Of a stretch of 64,000 bases of DNA, positions 1-10,610 are shown piece by piece. Both the position numbers and the translations under genes were made by a program. Source of the DNA: Saccharina japonica (Eukaryota; Sar; Phaeophyceae; Laminariales; Laminariaceae); the NCBI GenBank assembly GCA_008828725.1, contig MEHQ01001575.1, positions 58,216 to 122,215 of the forward strand, written 5' to 3'. The notes under the pieces are model-generated. The model worked only from the letters and a program-made list of their open reading frames with translations. It was not told where the DNA came from and did not search any database. The first letter of the stretch is position 1. Each line of letters begins with the position of its first letter.

Positions 1-420
1 NNNNNNNNNNNNNNNNNNNNNNNNNNNNNNNNNNNNNNNNNNNNNNNNNNNNNNNNNNNNNNNNNNNNNNNNNNNNNNNNNNNNNNNNNNNNNNNNNNNN
101 NNNNNNNNNNNNNNNNNNNNNNNNNNNNNNNNNNNNNNNNNNNNNNNNNNNNNNNNNNNNNNNNNNNNNNNNNNNNNNNNNNNNNNNNNNNNNNNNNNNN
201 NNNNNNNNNNNNNNNNNNNNNNNNNNNNNNNNNNNNNNNNNNNNNNNNNNNNNNNNNNNNNNNNNNNNNNNNNNNNNNNNNNNNNNNNNNNNNNNNNNNN
301 NNNNNNNNNNNNNNNNNNNNNNNNNNNNNNNNNNNNNNNNNNNNNNNNNNNNNNNNNNNNNNNNNNNNNNNNNNNNNNNNNNNNNNNNNNNNNNNNNNNN
401 NNNNNNNNNNNNNNNNNNNN
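1..420. other. assembly gap (run of N)
   Basis: All bases are N. The first exon lies about 50 bases after the gap, so earlier exons of the + strand gene probably lie in or beyond it. Confidence 0.99.
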
Positions 421-468
421 CCCCCCCGATTATTTGTCTCGGTGCACATTTCGATTGCTTCTGTCAAG

Positions 469-573
469 GCGAGGTTCAAATGGGACAGGCCGGGGGGAGC
501 ATCGGGGTCCTTCGAGCTTGAGCTCGTACCAGACTGCGGCGTTCTGAAAGGGAGAGAGGCGAGTACCAGACGC
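469..573 (+). CDS. exon of giant ASH/MSP-repeat axonemal protein (first visible exon)
   Basis: The frame opens after a pyrimidine-rich acceptor (ctgtcaag) and reads ARFKWDRPGGASGSFELELV and on to GREASTRR, 35 codons in phase 0. It closes at a GTGCGTG donor. The alternating hydrophobic pattern with a W near the start and a P-x-x-G-x-L turn is typical of the Ig-like ASH/MSP repeats of HYDIN/DLEC1/CFAP65-class flagellar proteins. Splicing to the exon at 1774 keeps the frame and gives a continuous beta-strand pattern. It is the first exon visible after the gap and is not the true start of the protein. The donor choice is moderately certain; the family assignment comes from pattern recognition only. 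Confidence 0.5.
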
Positions 574-1773
574 GTGCGTGCTATGATACCAATCGAACAC
601 CGACGACAGCCCAACAGTTACTCCTACGAAGCGGTTTACGTACCAAAATAAACAATAGCGTTCATGTGACTAGCTAAATATATCTCTGCATGGAGCAGTG
701 ACTTTCCTCCAGGGCTTGTGAACTTTGTCCGCTATCCACGCTTCCGAACATGTGTCAAGGGACCGCAGAGTTAAAGGCTACGAAACCAACGCTTTGACGT
801 GCCCGAGCTTAGTTTCTTCAGACCATCTACCGGGAGGCGAAGCGCGGTTGCGTCTAACCGACTGATGGCCTTACATAGAGCGCCCGAACGCGTTGTCAAA
901 CAGTTCCGCGGGGGGTGGGGTGGTACCTTTCCCGTACCTCGCGGTCTCGTGCGTTTTTTTTCTAGCCGAGTATAACTGCTTTAAAAGCAGAGCTATAGGA
1001 GACAGAGGCGACCCACCTTTCCGGTCGCGTCCAGGTCATCTTGACTCTATTACGGGGTGGGCTAATGTAGTAAATAGGACTTACGGTACACACTAAACTC
1101 TATATATTTCCCTTTTTTACTAACGTTAATTGGTCCCATTTACTATGGTTCCCCGTAAATATTTTACTGTTGTTGGGGCTGGGATCAGACCAGCGGTCAA
1201 CCCGTGGGACGCGTCAACGCCTGGTTTGACCTGAGCACACTAGTTTTAGTGTTGTGGTCGGTCAGGGGTGGTCAGCGAAGGCGTCATGCCCGTGACCTTC
1301 TACTCTTTAAAGACCAGGTCCTATTATGTACGGTTGTACTGTAGTACGTAGTTTCGCAGGTAAGTGCCATCGACAGTTTCATGCCCTGTGTGGTGCTTCG
1401 AGAACGTTCCCCTACTCGTAGCACGTTTTCAGGCCAAGTGGCAGTATTTGTTCCATGCTGTATGTTGTGGTTTGACGACAGTACAGTCCTTATCCTATAC
1501 CCGTTGATTCATTCCATGTAAGTCGAATCAAGATACGTTTGCTATAAAACTGAAGGCAAGAATGGGGGGGGGGGGGGGGGGGGGGGCGACACCTATCTGT
1601 AACCGCTGATCTAGAAGGCCGCGTAGGGTTTATATATATCAAGTATATGCACCTCCCACGAGTTAAGGACTTACAGCAAAAGCGACGATGAAACAACTAA
1701 CACAATATGCTTATACGTTAGGTGCATCGACTGCTTCCCGCAAATGGTGACTCGAATCGTCTCTTCATTTCAG
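574..1773 (+). other. intron 1, with a small MITE and a G-run
   Basis: No coding signal was seen. The intron contains the inverted-repeat element at 1051-1157 and a run of more than 20 G near 1564-1586. It ends in the acceptor ctcttcatttcag. Confidence 0.45.
1051..1157. repeat. 110-bp MITE family M1, copy 1
   Basis: The element starts TACGGGG and ends CCCCGTA. Near both ends it carries the inverted motif TAAATAGGAC / GTCCCATTTA, with an A/T-rich centre. Six more copies lie in the window at about 6833, 9613, 9845, 29025, 36846 and 55540. The outer TA fits a Tc1/mariner-like TA target, but this is inference. Confidence 0.8.
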
Positions 1774-1893
1774 GTGCGAGATGTGGAGCTGCGCTACACG
1801 GCGAGGAGTGCAGGCCCCGTGGAGGAGGTGTACGCCTGCCATATCTTCGGCATGGCGCAGCCTCTAGGATTCGCCATCAAGGCCAAGAACAGG
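1774..1893 (+). CDS. exon of giant ASH/MSP-repeat axonemal protein
   Basis: Acceptor tcttcatttcag, donor GTGCGTG, 40 codons, phase 0 at both ends. It begins VRDVELRYTARSAGPVEEVY and runs through CHIFGMAQPLGFAIKAKNR. The G-x-x-x-P-L-x-F ending is the usual last strand and linker of an ASH/MSP repeat before the next one starts. Joined to the previous exon it reads ...TRR-VRDVELRY..., a plausible continuous repeat. Splice signals and reading frame agree well. The protein family is inferred from pattern rather than from a database match. Confidence 0.7.
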
Positions 1894-3894
1894 GTGCGTG
1901 TGGAGTTCCAATGACTGCATGCTTTTACATTTCGGGGGTGGTCGCGTTTGGTCCAAGCCATAAACTGTCCCCGCTCCCATTGTATGCACCCACGTCAGAA
2001 GGAAAGCCATATTGAGGTCTACAGGAGAAATATCACAGTAGAAATCCCGTAGAGATTATACCTGGTTCTTACGTTAAACGTACACATCTCCTTTTGTTAA
2101 GCATGAGATCCAGGCTGGGCAATCACCCCTCTTTCTTATTGTTTTTCCTGTCCGGTGTGAATATAAGTTTGCAAACTATTGGGTGCTGAAAAAGTTGAGG
2201 TGGCTCGATGGGCTCAGCGATGCATACCTTGCACGGACGTCGTGGCAATCAAAGACGGTGCTATTATATTAACGGTATTTATGAGACCTTACCGTACACA
2301 TGAGCGGTGTTCGCAGGAAGCAGATGGTTGAGGCGGGCCCGTAGTTGCTTAATGTTGCTGTCCTTGTGTGTCGGCCATCCTGTGGATACTAAATCGGGAC
2401 GGCAAGCGCCTTTGCCCCGTTGAAAATCGTCAAGCAAGGAACTATAACTGCATACGCATAGGTAGCAGTTGCCGTCACCGAAAGTATAATCGGGCTGAAA
2501 CGAGGATGCCGGATATCGAAACAGAGGCACCCGTTACTTTTATTTGGGGGAATAACCTTGGGAACGAAGGTGCTCCCGATTCGAGGGGTGTCCCATACCA
2601 TCCTACTTATACACTCCCGCTATGCAATCGCAAAATGCATGGTATATACCGAGCGCTGAATTCCGTGCTACCATTCACGTGCCAGGGTCCAACACTCAGC
2701 TTTGGCCTTTTGGAGGACGGGGAGAGGGCACCTCGCCCAATCCAGCGACCGAGCCTTCCGCAATACCTTGGGGAGGAGCCGCTTCCCGACCCTGTTCCGG
2801 CACCATCGCTCGAGGTGTGTTCCACTTGCTCGGGTGTAAAGCGGTGCGGTAGAGCTTACTATTTACTCGACAAAATTAATGTCGGATGCTGCGTAACGAG
2901 ATAAAAGGACAACGCTATGTGTGTAGAAAAAACTGGTTTAATGGGTTTGGTTGGCTTAACGGTTAGGTTTAGGGTTCAGTTTTAATTGACTTTAGTTGTC
3001 TCGTACACAGTGTGTGGAAGCCAGTTTCTTAAAATATTGGTACTGTAAGCTATCGTCTCGCTATGCGCACACGTCAGATTTTACCAATGATATCAATAAC
3101 AGCACAAGTCCCAGTGCCAGTGCCAGTGACAGTACGAGCACCATCCCCAGTACCAGTACCATTACCAGTAGAGCGACAAGGTAGGTCGCTACACGGTTTT
3201 GCGTTAAACACAAAATACAACATAGTTGAACTAATATGGTACCGGTTGGGTCCGGCGCTCGTGAACGATACGAGTATCGGTCGGGTACATGTTTCGTGAA
3301 GGATATGGGACCGGTCGTGCCGTTTTGGTTTTGGACGATGTGAGTACCGACCGAGTCTGATCCGGTTTAGGTTAGCGACACGAAATATACACCTGTCGGG
3401 TCTGGTTTATGGGAAATATGTGGTTTCACAATCGTGGCCGTTTTTCGCCCAAGATATCATGCCGTGCTCATGAACGGTAGCCCGTGCTGTTCTCTGTAGC
3501 GTTGCCTATAACGTTCTAATAATACTGTAGTAACGTTCCAGCAACGTTCTCAGCATCGTTACTGATGGTGATGGTTTGGATATACAATATCCTGGTATAC
3601 CGTTGTACACGTACGAGTAAAGACTACAAGTAAATCTTCTTCCATCCGCACATTGCGTGTATTAGCCGAATATCCAAACTAAGATACTCGTATCCGTGCG
3701 TAGCGACTGCACATCAGCATACACATCGATATCAACGTCCATGTTCTAAATAATACGAGGCACATGTGCACTGCCGTAGTTAGCAAACTGCTAGTACCTG
3801 CACGCACAAACGGGTGTCTTGGGGAGCCCACGAAAGGGATAGCTACTGGGTTGGAGGTTGTGTACAGTACCTACAGTACAGTACGTACTGCTGT

Positions 3895-4150
3895 ATAATA
3901 AGGCCTCGTGCAGAGAACCCGGGAAATCGTCTTACCCACTCCCGCCGAAAAACCCAACTTTGAGTGCCCGCCACGCGAGCTACAGTGCTGGGACCGAGCT
4001 CAAACCTCGACCAGCGTGTCGGGGCGGGCTTCCTGTGTCGGCGTACTTAGTGTTCTGCCGAAAAGTTCTCGTACAAAGAGATCTGTTGCAAAAAAGACGA
4101 AAATTAAACTTTCACAAACATATACATCTACATATGCTGTACCGTACATC
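3895..4150 (+). repeat. dispersed repeat R, copy 1
   Basis: About 230 bp running from cgtgcagagaacccgggaaa to ctttcacaaacata. Two closer copies form the 3' ends of the C elements at 24985-25215 and 28400-28625. This copy is the most diverged. No terminal inverted repeat was seen, so it may be the tail of a retroelement or of the C element. Confidence 0.75.
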
Positions 4151-4186
4151 TAAAATGGACGCAGTATATACAGTAGATGTCCATCG

Positions 4187-4966
4187 TGTACTACAGGGGT
4201 CCTCATCTGAGATCGACCTGTTTTTTTTTTAATTCTGCCGATACCGTTACTGAAAGAACGAAGGCCACAAATCACACGCCGTTTGCGTCCAACGGTGCCG
4301 TGAATAGAAATGAAAATTCGCGTTTGCGTCTTTTGTTTTTCCGTGTCTTTTTTGTTTAGTATTCACCTTCGAAGGCAGATTTCGTATGGGATTCCAAATG
4401 GCCAATTTCCAGTGCACTTAGTTTCCGAAGGCTAGGAAAATCACATTCTAGACAAGATATTCAAAATGTGATCACGGATAATTGTGGTGATAGGCTATAG
4501 GATCGTCATGCAACTTGTTTTGGTGAACAATATTCATTTTTGATGACGCTGAGTTTTTTTCCGTTTCTGTTTTTTTTTCAGAAACGGAAAAAAAATCAGC
4601 GCCATCAAAAATGAATATTGTTCACCAAAACAAGTTGCATGATGATCGTATAGCCTATCACCACAATTATCCGTGATTACATTTTGAATATCTTGTCTAG
4701 AATGTGATTTTCATAGCCTTCAGAAAATAAGTGTACCGAAAGTTGGCCATTTGGAATCCCATACGAAATCTTCCTTCGAAGGTGAATACTAAACAAAACA
4801 AACACGAAAATCAACACGACGCAAACGCAAATTGCCGTGTTTACTCACGGCACCGTTGGACACAAACGGCGTGCGATTTGTTGCCTTCGTTCTTTCAGTA
4901 AAGGTATCGGCAAAATAAAAAAAATAAAAACAGGTCTATCTCAGATGCGGACCCCTGTACTGTATA
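4187..4966. repeat. 0.78-kb near-perfect palindrome (snap-back element)
   Basis: Two arms of about 385 bp are reverse complements around a T-tract loop at 4570-4579, where CCGTTTCTG pairs with CAGAAACGG. Outer ends match too: ctacaggggtcctcatctga on the left pairs with tcagatgcggacccctgta on the right. Internal landmarks such as ttggtgaacaatattcattt recur inverted on the other side. Arms differ at only scattered positions. It could be a foldback MITE or, if transcribed with the surrounding intron, a long hairpin RNA. Confidence 0.9.
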
Positions 4967-6832
4967 CCTGGTGCGCACGTGTACTGCTGTGTATTTCGAC
5001 GAGTGAGTGCATTTGTGTTCTGTTGGCTGTACACTACTGTAGCGCGGAAGAGCTGAATACCGAAACGTTCACAGTTACACAAATAAGGGTTTGCTAAAAA
5101 ATGTGCGGCGTGCTACTGGAGGCACGGTCTCCATCCCGTTTCAAAAGACGGATACCAGATACATATACCGCACACACGAGGCAGTCCAGTGCGGGTATCA
5201 TATCTGTGCCGCCCGCCCTGTTGAGGTAGAACCTGGGAAGTCAAACGTGTTGCGGCGATGGTTACGCTGCGGCTTCGTTTCGCGTCGGGTGTGGCGGGAC
5301 CACTGGTACTCCTGCTGTACGCGAAGGCGTCAGGTACATATCATGAAGATCCTGTACAGTAGATGCGGTCACCAGTTTCCCAGAATCCAGGTGCGACACA
5401 ACCCCGAAGTGCCGAGCAAGAGTTTCGGCGAAGGTTTGTTCAATTCCGTATATAGCTGGTTCTCGGCACGTCTAAGGCTTGAGACCATGATGCCTTCGTC
5501 AAGTGGTACGGCACTTTAGGTTCGGCGCACATGGTAGGTGGTACTCCTGCCTGTCGATGGTTGGGGTAGGTAGGGGTAAAGTGTGTCAGATGTGCGCGGA
5601 CAGGAAACCACATCGACGTGAATCACGAATACGAATCCCGAGACCGATCTTGCATGCAGCCGATGTTTAGATCCGGGATGTTGCGTTCGACTGTTCAAAA
5701 CAAAACGCGGCCGTGTTGTCAAACGCCTTAGATTGATAGCGTAGACACGGCGGATCCCCGACCGGCGCTCGCACGGGCACACCAAGACTCGTGTTGGTTA
5801 AGCGTGCTTATGCTCGTCCTTGGACATCTAGGGTACACCCTCCTGTTTCCGAGTTGGATATGGATCTTAGGGTATAACGAATGTTGCTCCTCGCTGCTCG
5901 GAACATCACCCTCAGCTGTCGTTCCACCAGGATTTCTCTCCACATGTGTTCTTTGTTTTGGGACACAATATTCCCGTATTTTATTCGTGTCGACGAGGGT
6001 GATAATCTCCCTCGGGTGCTCTGGAAATGCTAGCCCTTAGTGGAACTTGGTCTACCCGGTCATTCCCGATACGCTAACATATAATATAGTCTTATTCTCG
6101 TCTAGGGTGTTACAGTAGCGTAGGTGCTACAGGAAGTAGCTATCAACACCGAGGAATATGCAGGGGTATCTGTAGTCAATGGGTAGTTCAACGGCAATGT
6201 TGCCTACCGCGGGGGAGAGAAAACAGGGAGTGAAGAGTGACGGCTGATTTGCTGTCTGATGTTTTTTCTGCGTAGGGTGACTTTTTCAACTTCCGACGAA
6301 GTTCGCTCACCGTCGAACAAAAAGCTGTTCCTGGTATATATGTGTTGCCGCGGACCCGGAGGAAGACGTGCATTGCCTTACTGCCCACTCGAGAGCTATG
6401 CAAGCGCACCAACTATGTACGACATTGTTTGTCTCGCCAACTTGATCCTGATTCAAGCGCGGATCCATATGCGTAAGCGCTGCGCACCACGCGATATCGA
6501 ATCTACAGCACAGAAATTGTATACCTGTACCATTTATCGGTATTGTTGTCGAGATTGACTTTGTTAAACGGTTTGCAGGCGGTGCTTGATCCGGGAAACC
6601 AACCAAAGTGTGGCGTGCTTGCTGCGTGCACCTTCCCGTACTTTCAGGGTAGGCACGTATCCAATACGCCTGCACCCGTCAGCGCTCTTGGTTTTCACAG
6701 GGATGGCCACACGAAGATCGGTTGTTGTTGTGAGCTCGAGTTAAATAATTCCTCGCCTACACCAAGACAGGGGTTCACTTTTTATAGTAGACCACAGCAC
6801 AACATAAGGTTTTGGGTACTGTACGTACGTAT

Positions 6833-6935
6833 TACGGTGGACCATAATAAATAGGACCTACATTACACATAAAAACCTATATATTTCGATAGTTTCACCA
6901 ACACTATTTGGTCCTATTTACTATGGCCCTCCGTA
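6833..6935. repeat. 110-bp MITE family M1, copy 2
   Basis: It begins TACGGTGGACCATAATAAAT and ends ACTATGGCCCTCCGTA, an almost perfect terminal inverted repeat of about 20 bp. The middle is A/T-rich (cctatatatttcg). This is one of the best preserved copies of the family. Confidence 0.85.
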
Positions 6936-8554
6936 CTAGTGGATTGTGGTAAATACTGCGGATGTATACGTAGATTTTTTTCCACGTGCGTCCAACCGCA
7001 GGTGTTGAGGAGTGTGTAGAACTCCGACCAAGGAACCTGCGCAGTAGAAAAAGGTGGTTCTGAGCTTTCAAAATCTCAAAAAAGCAGACTGTGGCTCAGC
7101 AAGCCGGGAGATATCGATGGCACGTATCACACTTCCTCCCTTCCAAGTCCAAGGCATTGGGTGATTTCTCGATGACGCGCATCTCCTCTCTTACGAAAGC
7201 CCAGCCTTGCAAGCGGGTTGGGCGCTGAGCGGGACATGTCTGGGTCAAGCTGCGTACGCCTATCACTGAGTTGCCGTGCTGGAGTACTGCAAACGCACAC
7301 ACACAGGGGGCGGGATATCTTCTGACGAGAGAGGGAGGTACTGCATGTCCACCAATATACTTCGTATGTACTTGTTAATCATTTGTGACAAAGACGAAAA
7401 AACCTCAATAGCAGTGGGTTATCTCGTAGTGCAGAACAACGTTTGTGTATAGGAACCGTGTTATAAGACGACGAGTAGGCTGTACGCATACAAACCTCCA
7501 CACACGAAGGCGGTTACCCAAGTCAATATGCTCTCTTCTTACTTTGGAATTACGGCGAAAAGCGCGAGTACTTGCCCCCACACATTTCCTACAAGCAACG
7601 GATACGTACTTTGTATACCAGATATATGTTTGTACATTCACCGCCTCTACAGCACGTGTTTTAGGGGATATCGCCTACTTCTACTGTAGTTCGGCCGGTG
7701 TTGTGGATATGATGCGCATAATATATAGTGTAGCACATGCGTACCCTTCCCGGAAAGCATGCCGTGCAGGCCATACAGCTCCCGACCGGGGGGGAATGGT
7801 ATAAGTGAGCACTCATCTTGGCGTGCGTGCCCCGGGCGAGCGATCTGCTGTATAGTACATCCGACGTCGTGCAGCTCGTTCAGTTTGGTGGTACTGTTGC
7901 ATAGCATGGTCCACTGGCCGACACAGTCGCACTTACTTTCGGGCACCCAGGGTCTGTGCCGATTCTTCATCCTAGAGAGTCACCAGTTCTGTGGTCATGG
8001 AATCTCCCCCTGCTGTACTGATCTCTGGGGCACTCCCCTCGTCACAGACTAGTGCTTAGGAGCACACTATCCTGACAGCGTTCATATTGTCTCCGGCGCG
8101 CACGCTCGAAAAAAAGCCAAGCATGGAATCGGCGACCTTCGACCTCTCGATCCACCCTTGGAAGTTATATACAGTACTGTAGCTCCACCCGCTGAACCAC
8201 ATATCCTTTGGTTCAGTGGGTAGTGGTCAATAATTCTTAAGAATGGGTCGAAAGTTTGAATGGCGTTGATTTCATACTTTGCGATTTTCGAGAGTGCGCG
8301 CTGGAGACATCACGAATGGTTATGATCGTTTGGTCCTGGATTGTAGTCCGTGGCGACGGGAATGCCCCGGAGATCAATACCTCAAGGTGGGATTCAACGA
8401 ACCCAAACGTAGATTGTTTGTTGGTTATAGAGCATAGTCCGGTGGTCTACTCAGCCACGGTGACTGAGCAGGCCAGTGTACTATGCTATATAACCAACAG
8501 CTGAATCGATCGAGGGGGGGGTCAAAAGCGCCCCTGCCGTGTCCTTCCTTTGTA

Positions 8555-8991
8555 CCCCCCCCCCCCCTTGTTCAATTTAAGTTTTGGTGGTCACCATGGC
8601 TGCCGGTCTTGTTAGACCATTTGTGCGGGGTTGAGAACCTCGACTCCGCACAAGGGGAATTATTGTATAACGTAGTGTGTATATGGTAAGGCACCCACGA
8701 GGCAGATGCACAGTAATACCCATTGCTGTCTCTGGAAGTGGCCACACCAGAAATTAAATCAATTCATTGGAGGCTGTTGTCCATATGAAAGTCCGCCTCA
8801 CAGGCGGCTCTTACCAGGATGCAGCTCACCCTCTATGCGACTCGCCCAATACCTCACAGCATTGCGTGCTTGGTGCAAGTAATGCCTGCCTGGTTGGTGA
8901 AAACCCAACGTGCTCCGTCCTGACGTTGTAGAGATGCGAGGGTCTATGGTCATACGACTACGGCCGCGCACGACATGAATACACCCCCCCC
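8555..8991 (+). repeat. C-run-flanked repeat P, copy 1
   Basis: A 0.42 kb element sits between a run of 13 C (8555-8567) and a run of 8 C (8984-8991). It contains the conserved blocks ctccgcacaaggggaat, gtgaaaacccaacgtgctcc and gcgagggtctatggtcatac. Two longer copies stand in tandem at 32612-33671 and several 5'-truncated copies lie near 37.6, 57.7, 58.0, 63.1 and 63.6 kb. It is probably retrotransposed; no ORF is apparent. Confidence 0.8.
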
Positions 8992-9243
8992 GGTCAATTC
9001 TTGCTCGTATTTACTGATTTTCTGCATCACTTCATTGCCTTTTGGACCACACCACCACGCTGCCGACGTCTCTTTCGCTCACTTGGTGCGTGCCATTCCC
9101 ACCCCTTCGTTTCGTCCCGCTTCAGTATAAACCTCTAAACGTAGCCGTCACCCTTCTCCCCCTTGTCCTCAATCTAAACCGTGACCCTAATCGTCACCCC
9201 AACCCCCAACCCTGATCCTGGCCGTGACCCGCCAAAACTACAG

Positions 9244-9330
9244 TTCGGCACCGTGGAGCTAAGGGGTCGCAAGAAGCTCAGGGTTTTCGTCCGGAACCTA
9301 TCCGCCATCGCGACGAACTTCACTGCCAAG
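9244..9330 (+). CDS. exon of giant ASH/MSP-repeat axonemal protein
   Basis: Acceptor ccaaaactacag, donor AAG-GTTTGCC, 29 codons, phase 0 at both ends. It reads FGTVELRGRKKLRVFVRNLS, then AIATNFTAK. The F-G-x-V opening, basic turn and V-x-V-x-N-x-S strand form the classic start of an ASH/MSP repeat, and it follows directly on the end of the repeat in the previous exon. The exon stands just before the giant intron and fits in phase with the exon at 30140. Confidence 0.75.
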
Positions 9331-9612
9331 GTTTGCCGTTTCATGAATACCCCGTGTGTGCATCAACTCGACGCCCCTGTCCAAAAACCGAGAGCCTTGG
9401 GCTTGACACCGGGTACGAAGTATCGAACCTATAGAGAACGGCTGAAATTCGGGAGGCCCTACTCGTATACATACTGACTTTCGTGTAGACTCATCCCAAA
9501 GTAGGGGTTGTACACTTTGTTTGTCTTCTGCGCGGCAATGTTTACTGGCTGGCTTGGCCCTGAAGGGAGCAACCGCCGGCTAGTACGGTACTTTTGTTTT
9601 GCTACAGTGTAT

Positions 9613-9711
9613 TACAGGTGATGGTAGTAAATAGGACATACGGTACATACAAAAAAACTGTATACTTCTCTGCTTTTACTAACAATGTTTGGTCCTATTC
9701 AATAGGGCGGG
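9613..9711. repeat. 110-bp MITE family M1, copy 3
   Basis: It contains atggtagtaaataggacata, the A/T-rich core and tttggtcctattcaataggg. The right end has decayed. Confidence 0.7.
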
Positions 9712-9844
9712 GAGCAGACACCGAGCGATGCATCTATTCATACGAGTATGGACAAAATAATTCGACGCGATATTTCCAAACCCGCCGTTGTTTCTGGGTG
9801 TGTGTGTGCCCCCCTTGTTGTTTCTCGCGTGTTGTGCTGCTGTG

Positions 9845-9944
9845 TGTCGACCTACGGTATATACCAAAACCTGTAAATTTCGCTGCTTTTACTAACACGG
9901 TTTGGTCCTATTTACTAGTGTTTACTATGGTCCGGTCCTCCGTA
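9845..9944. repeat. 110-bp MITE family M1, copy 4 (left end truncated)
   Basis: It starts inside the family at cgacctacggtatata and ends with a complete right terminus, tactatggtccggtcctccgta. The termini of copies 3 and 4 are only about 130 bp apart. Confidence 0.7.
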
Positions 9945-10610
9945 ATAGTATACTCGTGTTTAGGACCATGCGCATAGAAAATGCCAGTGAGGTTTGCGAG
10001 AAAAGCAGTTTATTTTGAACTCGTGTTTCGGGTGACTTGCTAATAGTATTGAGCCCCTCGCGTGAGGAGCTCAGAACAATAAGCCACCACCCCTTCAAGG
10101 TTATACCGCTCGAGCCGCTATACATACTGACTGTTAGTGTAGGCTCATCCCACGGTTAGGGGTTGCAGTTACTTTTCATCCTTCTGAGGCGATTTGTTTT
10201 ATGTCCGGTCGGGCTCTTCCTCAAGCGAGCAATTATCGGCTAGTAGTATGTATGTACCGAGTGTGGTACTCTTGCTGCACATTTGGTTTAGGACTACTGT
10301 ACAATAGTAGCGCATAGCTAAAACACGTTGGGCGGGTTGCGTGACCAAGCTTTCTTCGAATTAACATATCCGTAAGTACGCGCGATGGAAGTATTACACC
10401 CAGCTAGCAAAGATGAGTTTCGACGAAATCCTCGAGCTCACAGCTGTTGTTTTTAATATTTTTTTTTATATATACCTGGTATATATTTCGAGCTAGCGAT
10501 ATATATATGTATATATAATTCATGCCAGGAGACACAGAAAATAGGGCACCACCGCTTCCGCGGCATTGCTCACCGTATGTATGTACATCGCCGGGTAAAC
10601 CCCACCCAAA

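Larger units (their letters stand above)
1894..9243 (+). other. intron 2 (7.3 kb), repeat-rich
   Basis: The intron holds a GT/CA-type minisatellite near 3105-3175, a copy of repeat R (3895-4150), the 0.78 kb palindrome (4187-4966), MITE M1 copy 2 (6833-6935) and the C-run-flanked repeat P1 (8555-8991). A 178-codon open frame at 2368-2904 was not accepted as an exon. The rest shows no supportable gene. Confidence 0.5.

Noticed and set aside
2368-2904. 178-codon open frame on the + strand in intron 2
   Set aside because: No domain pattern, no convincing splice sites, and a frame of this length is expected about once by chance in 64 kb.
5091-5519. 142-codon open frame
   Set aside because: No ASH/MSP pattern, no splice-site pair in phase, and irregular composition.
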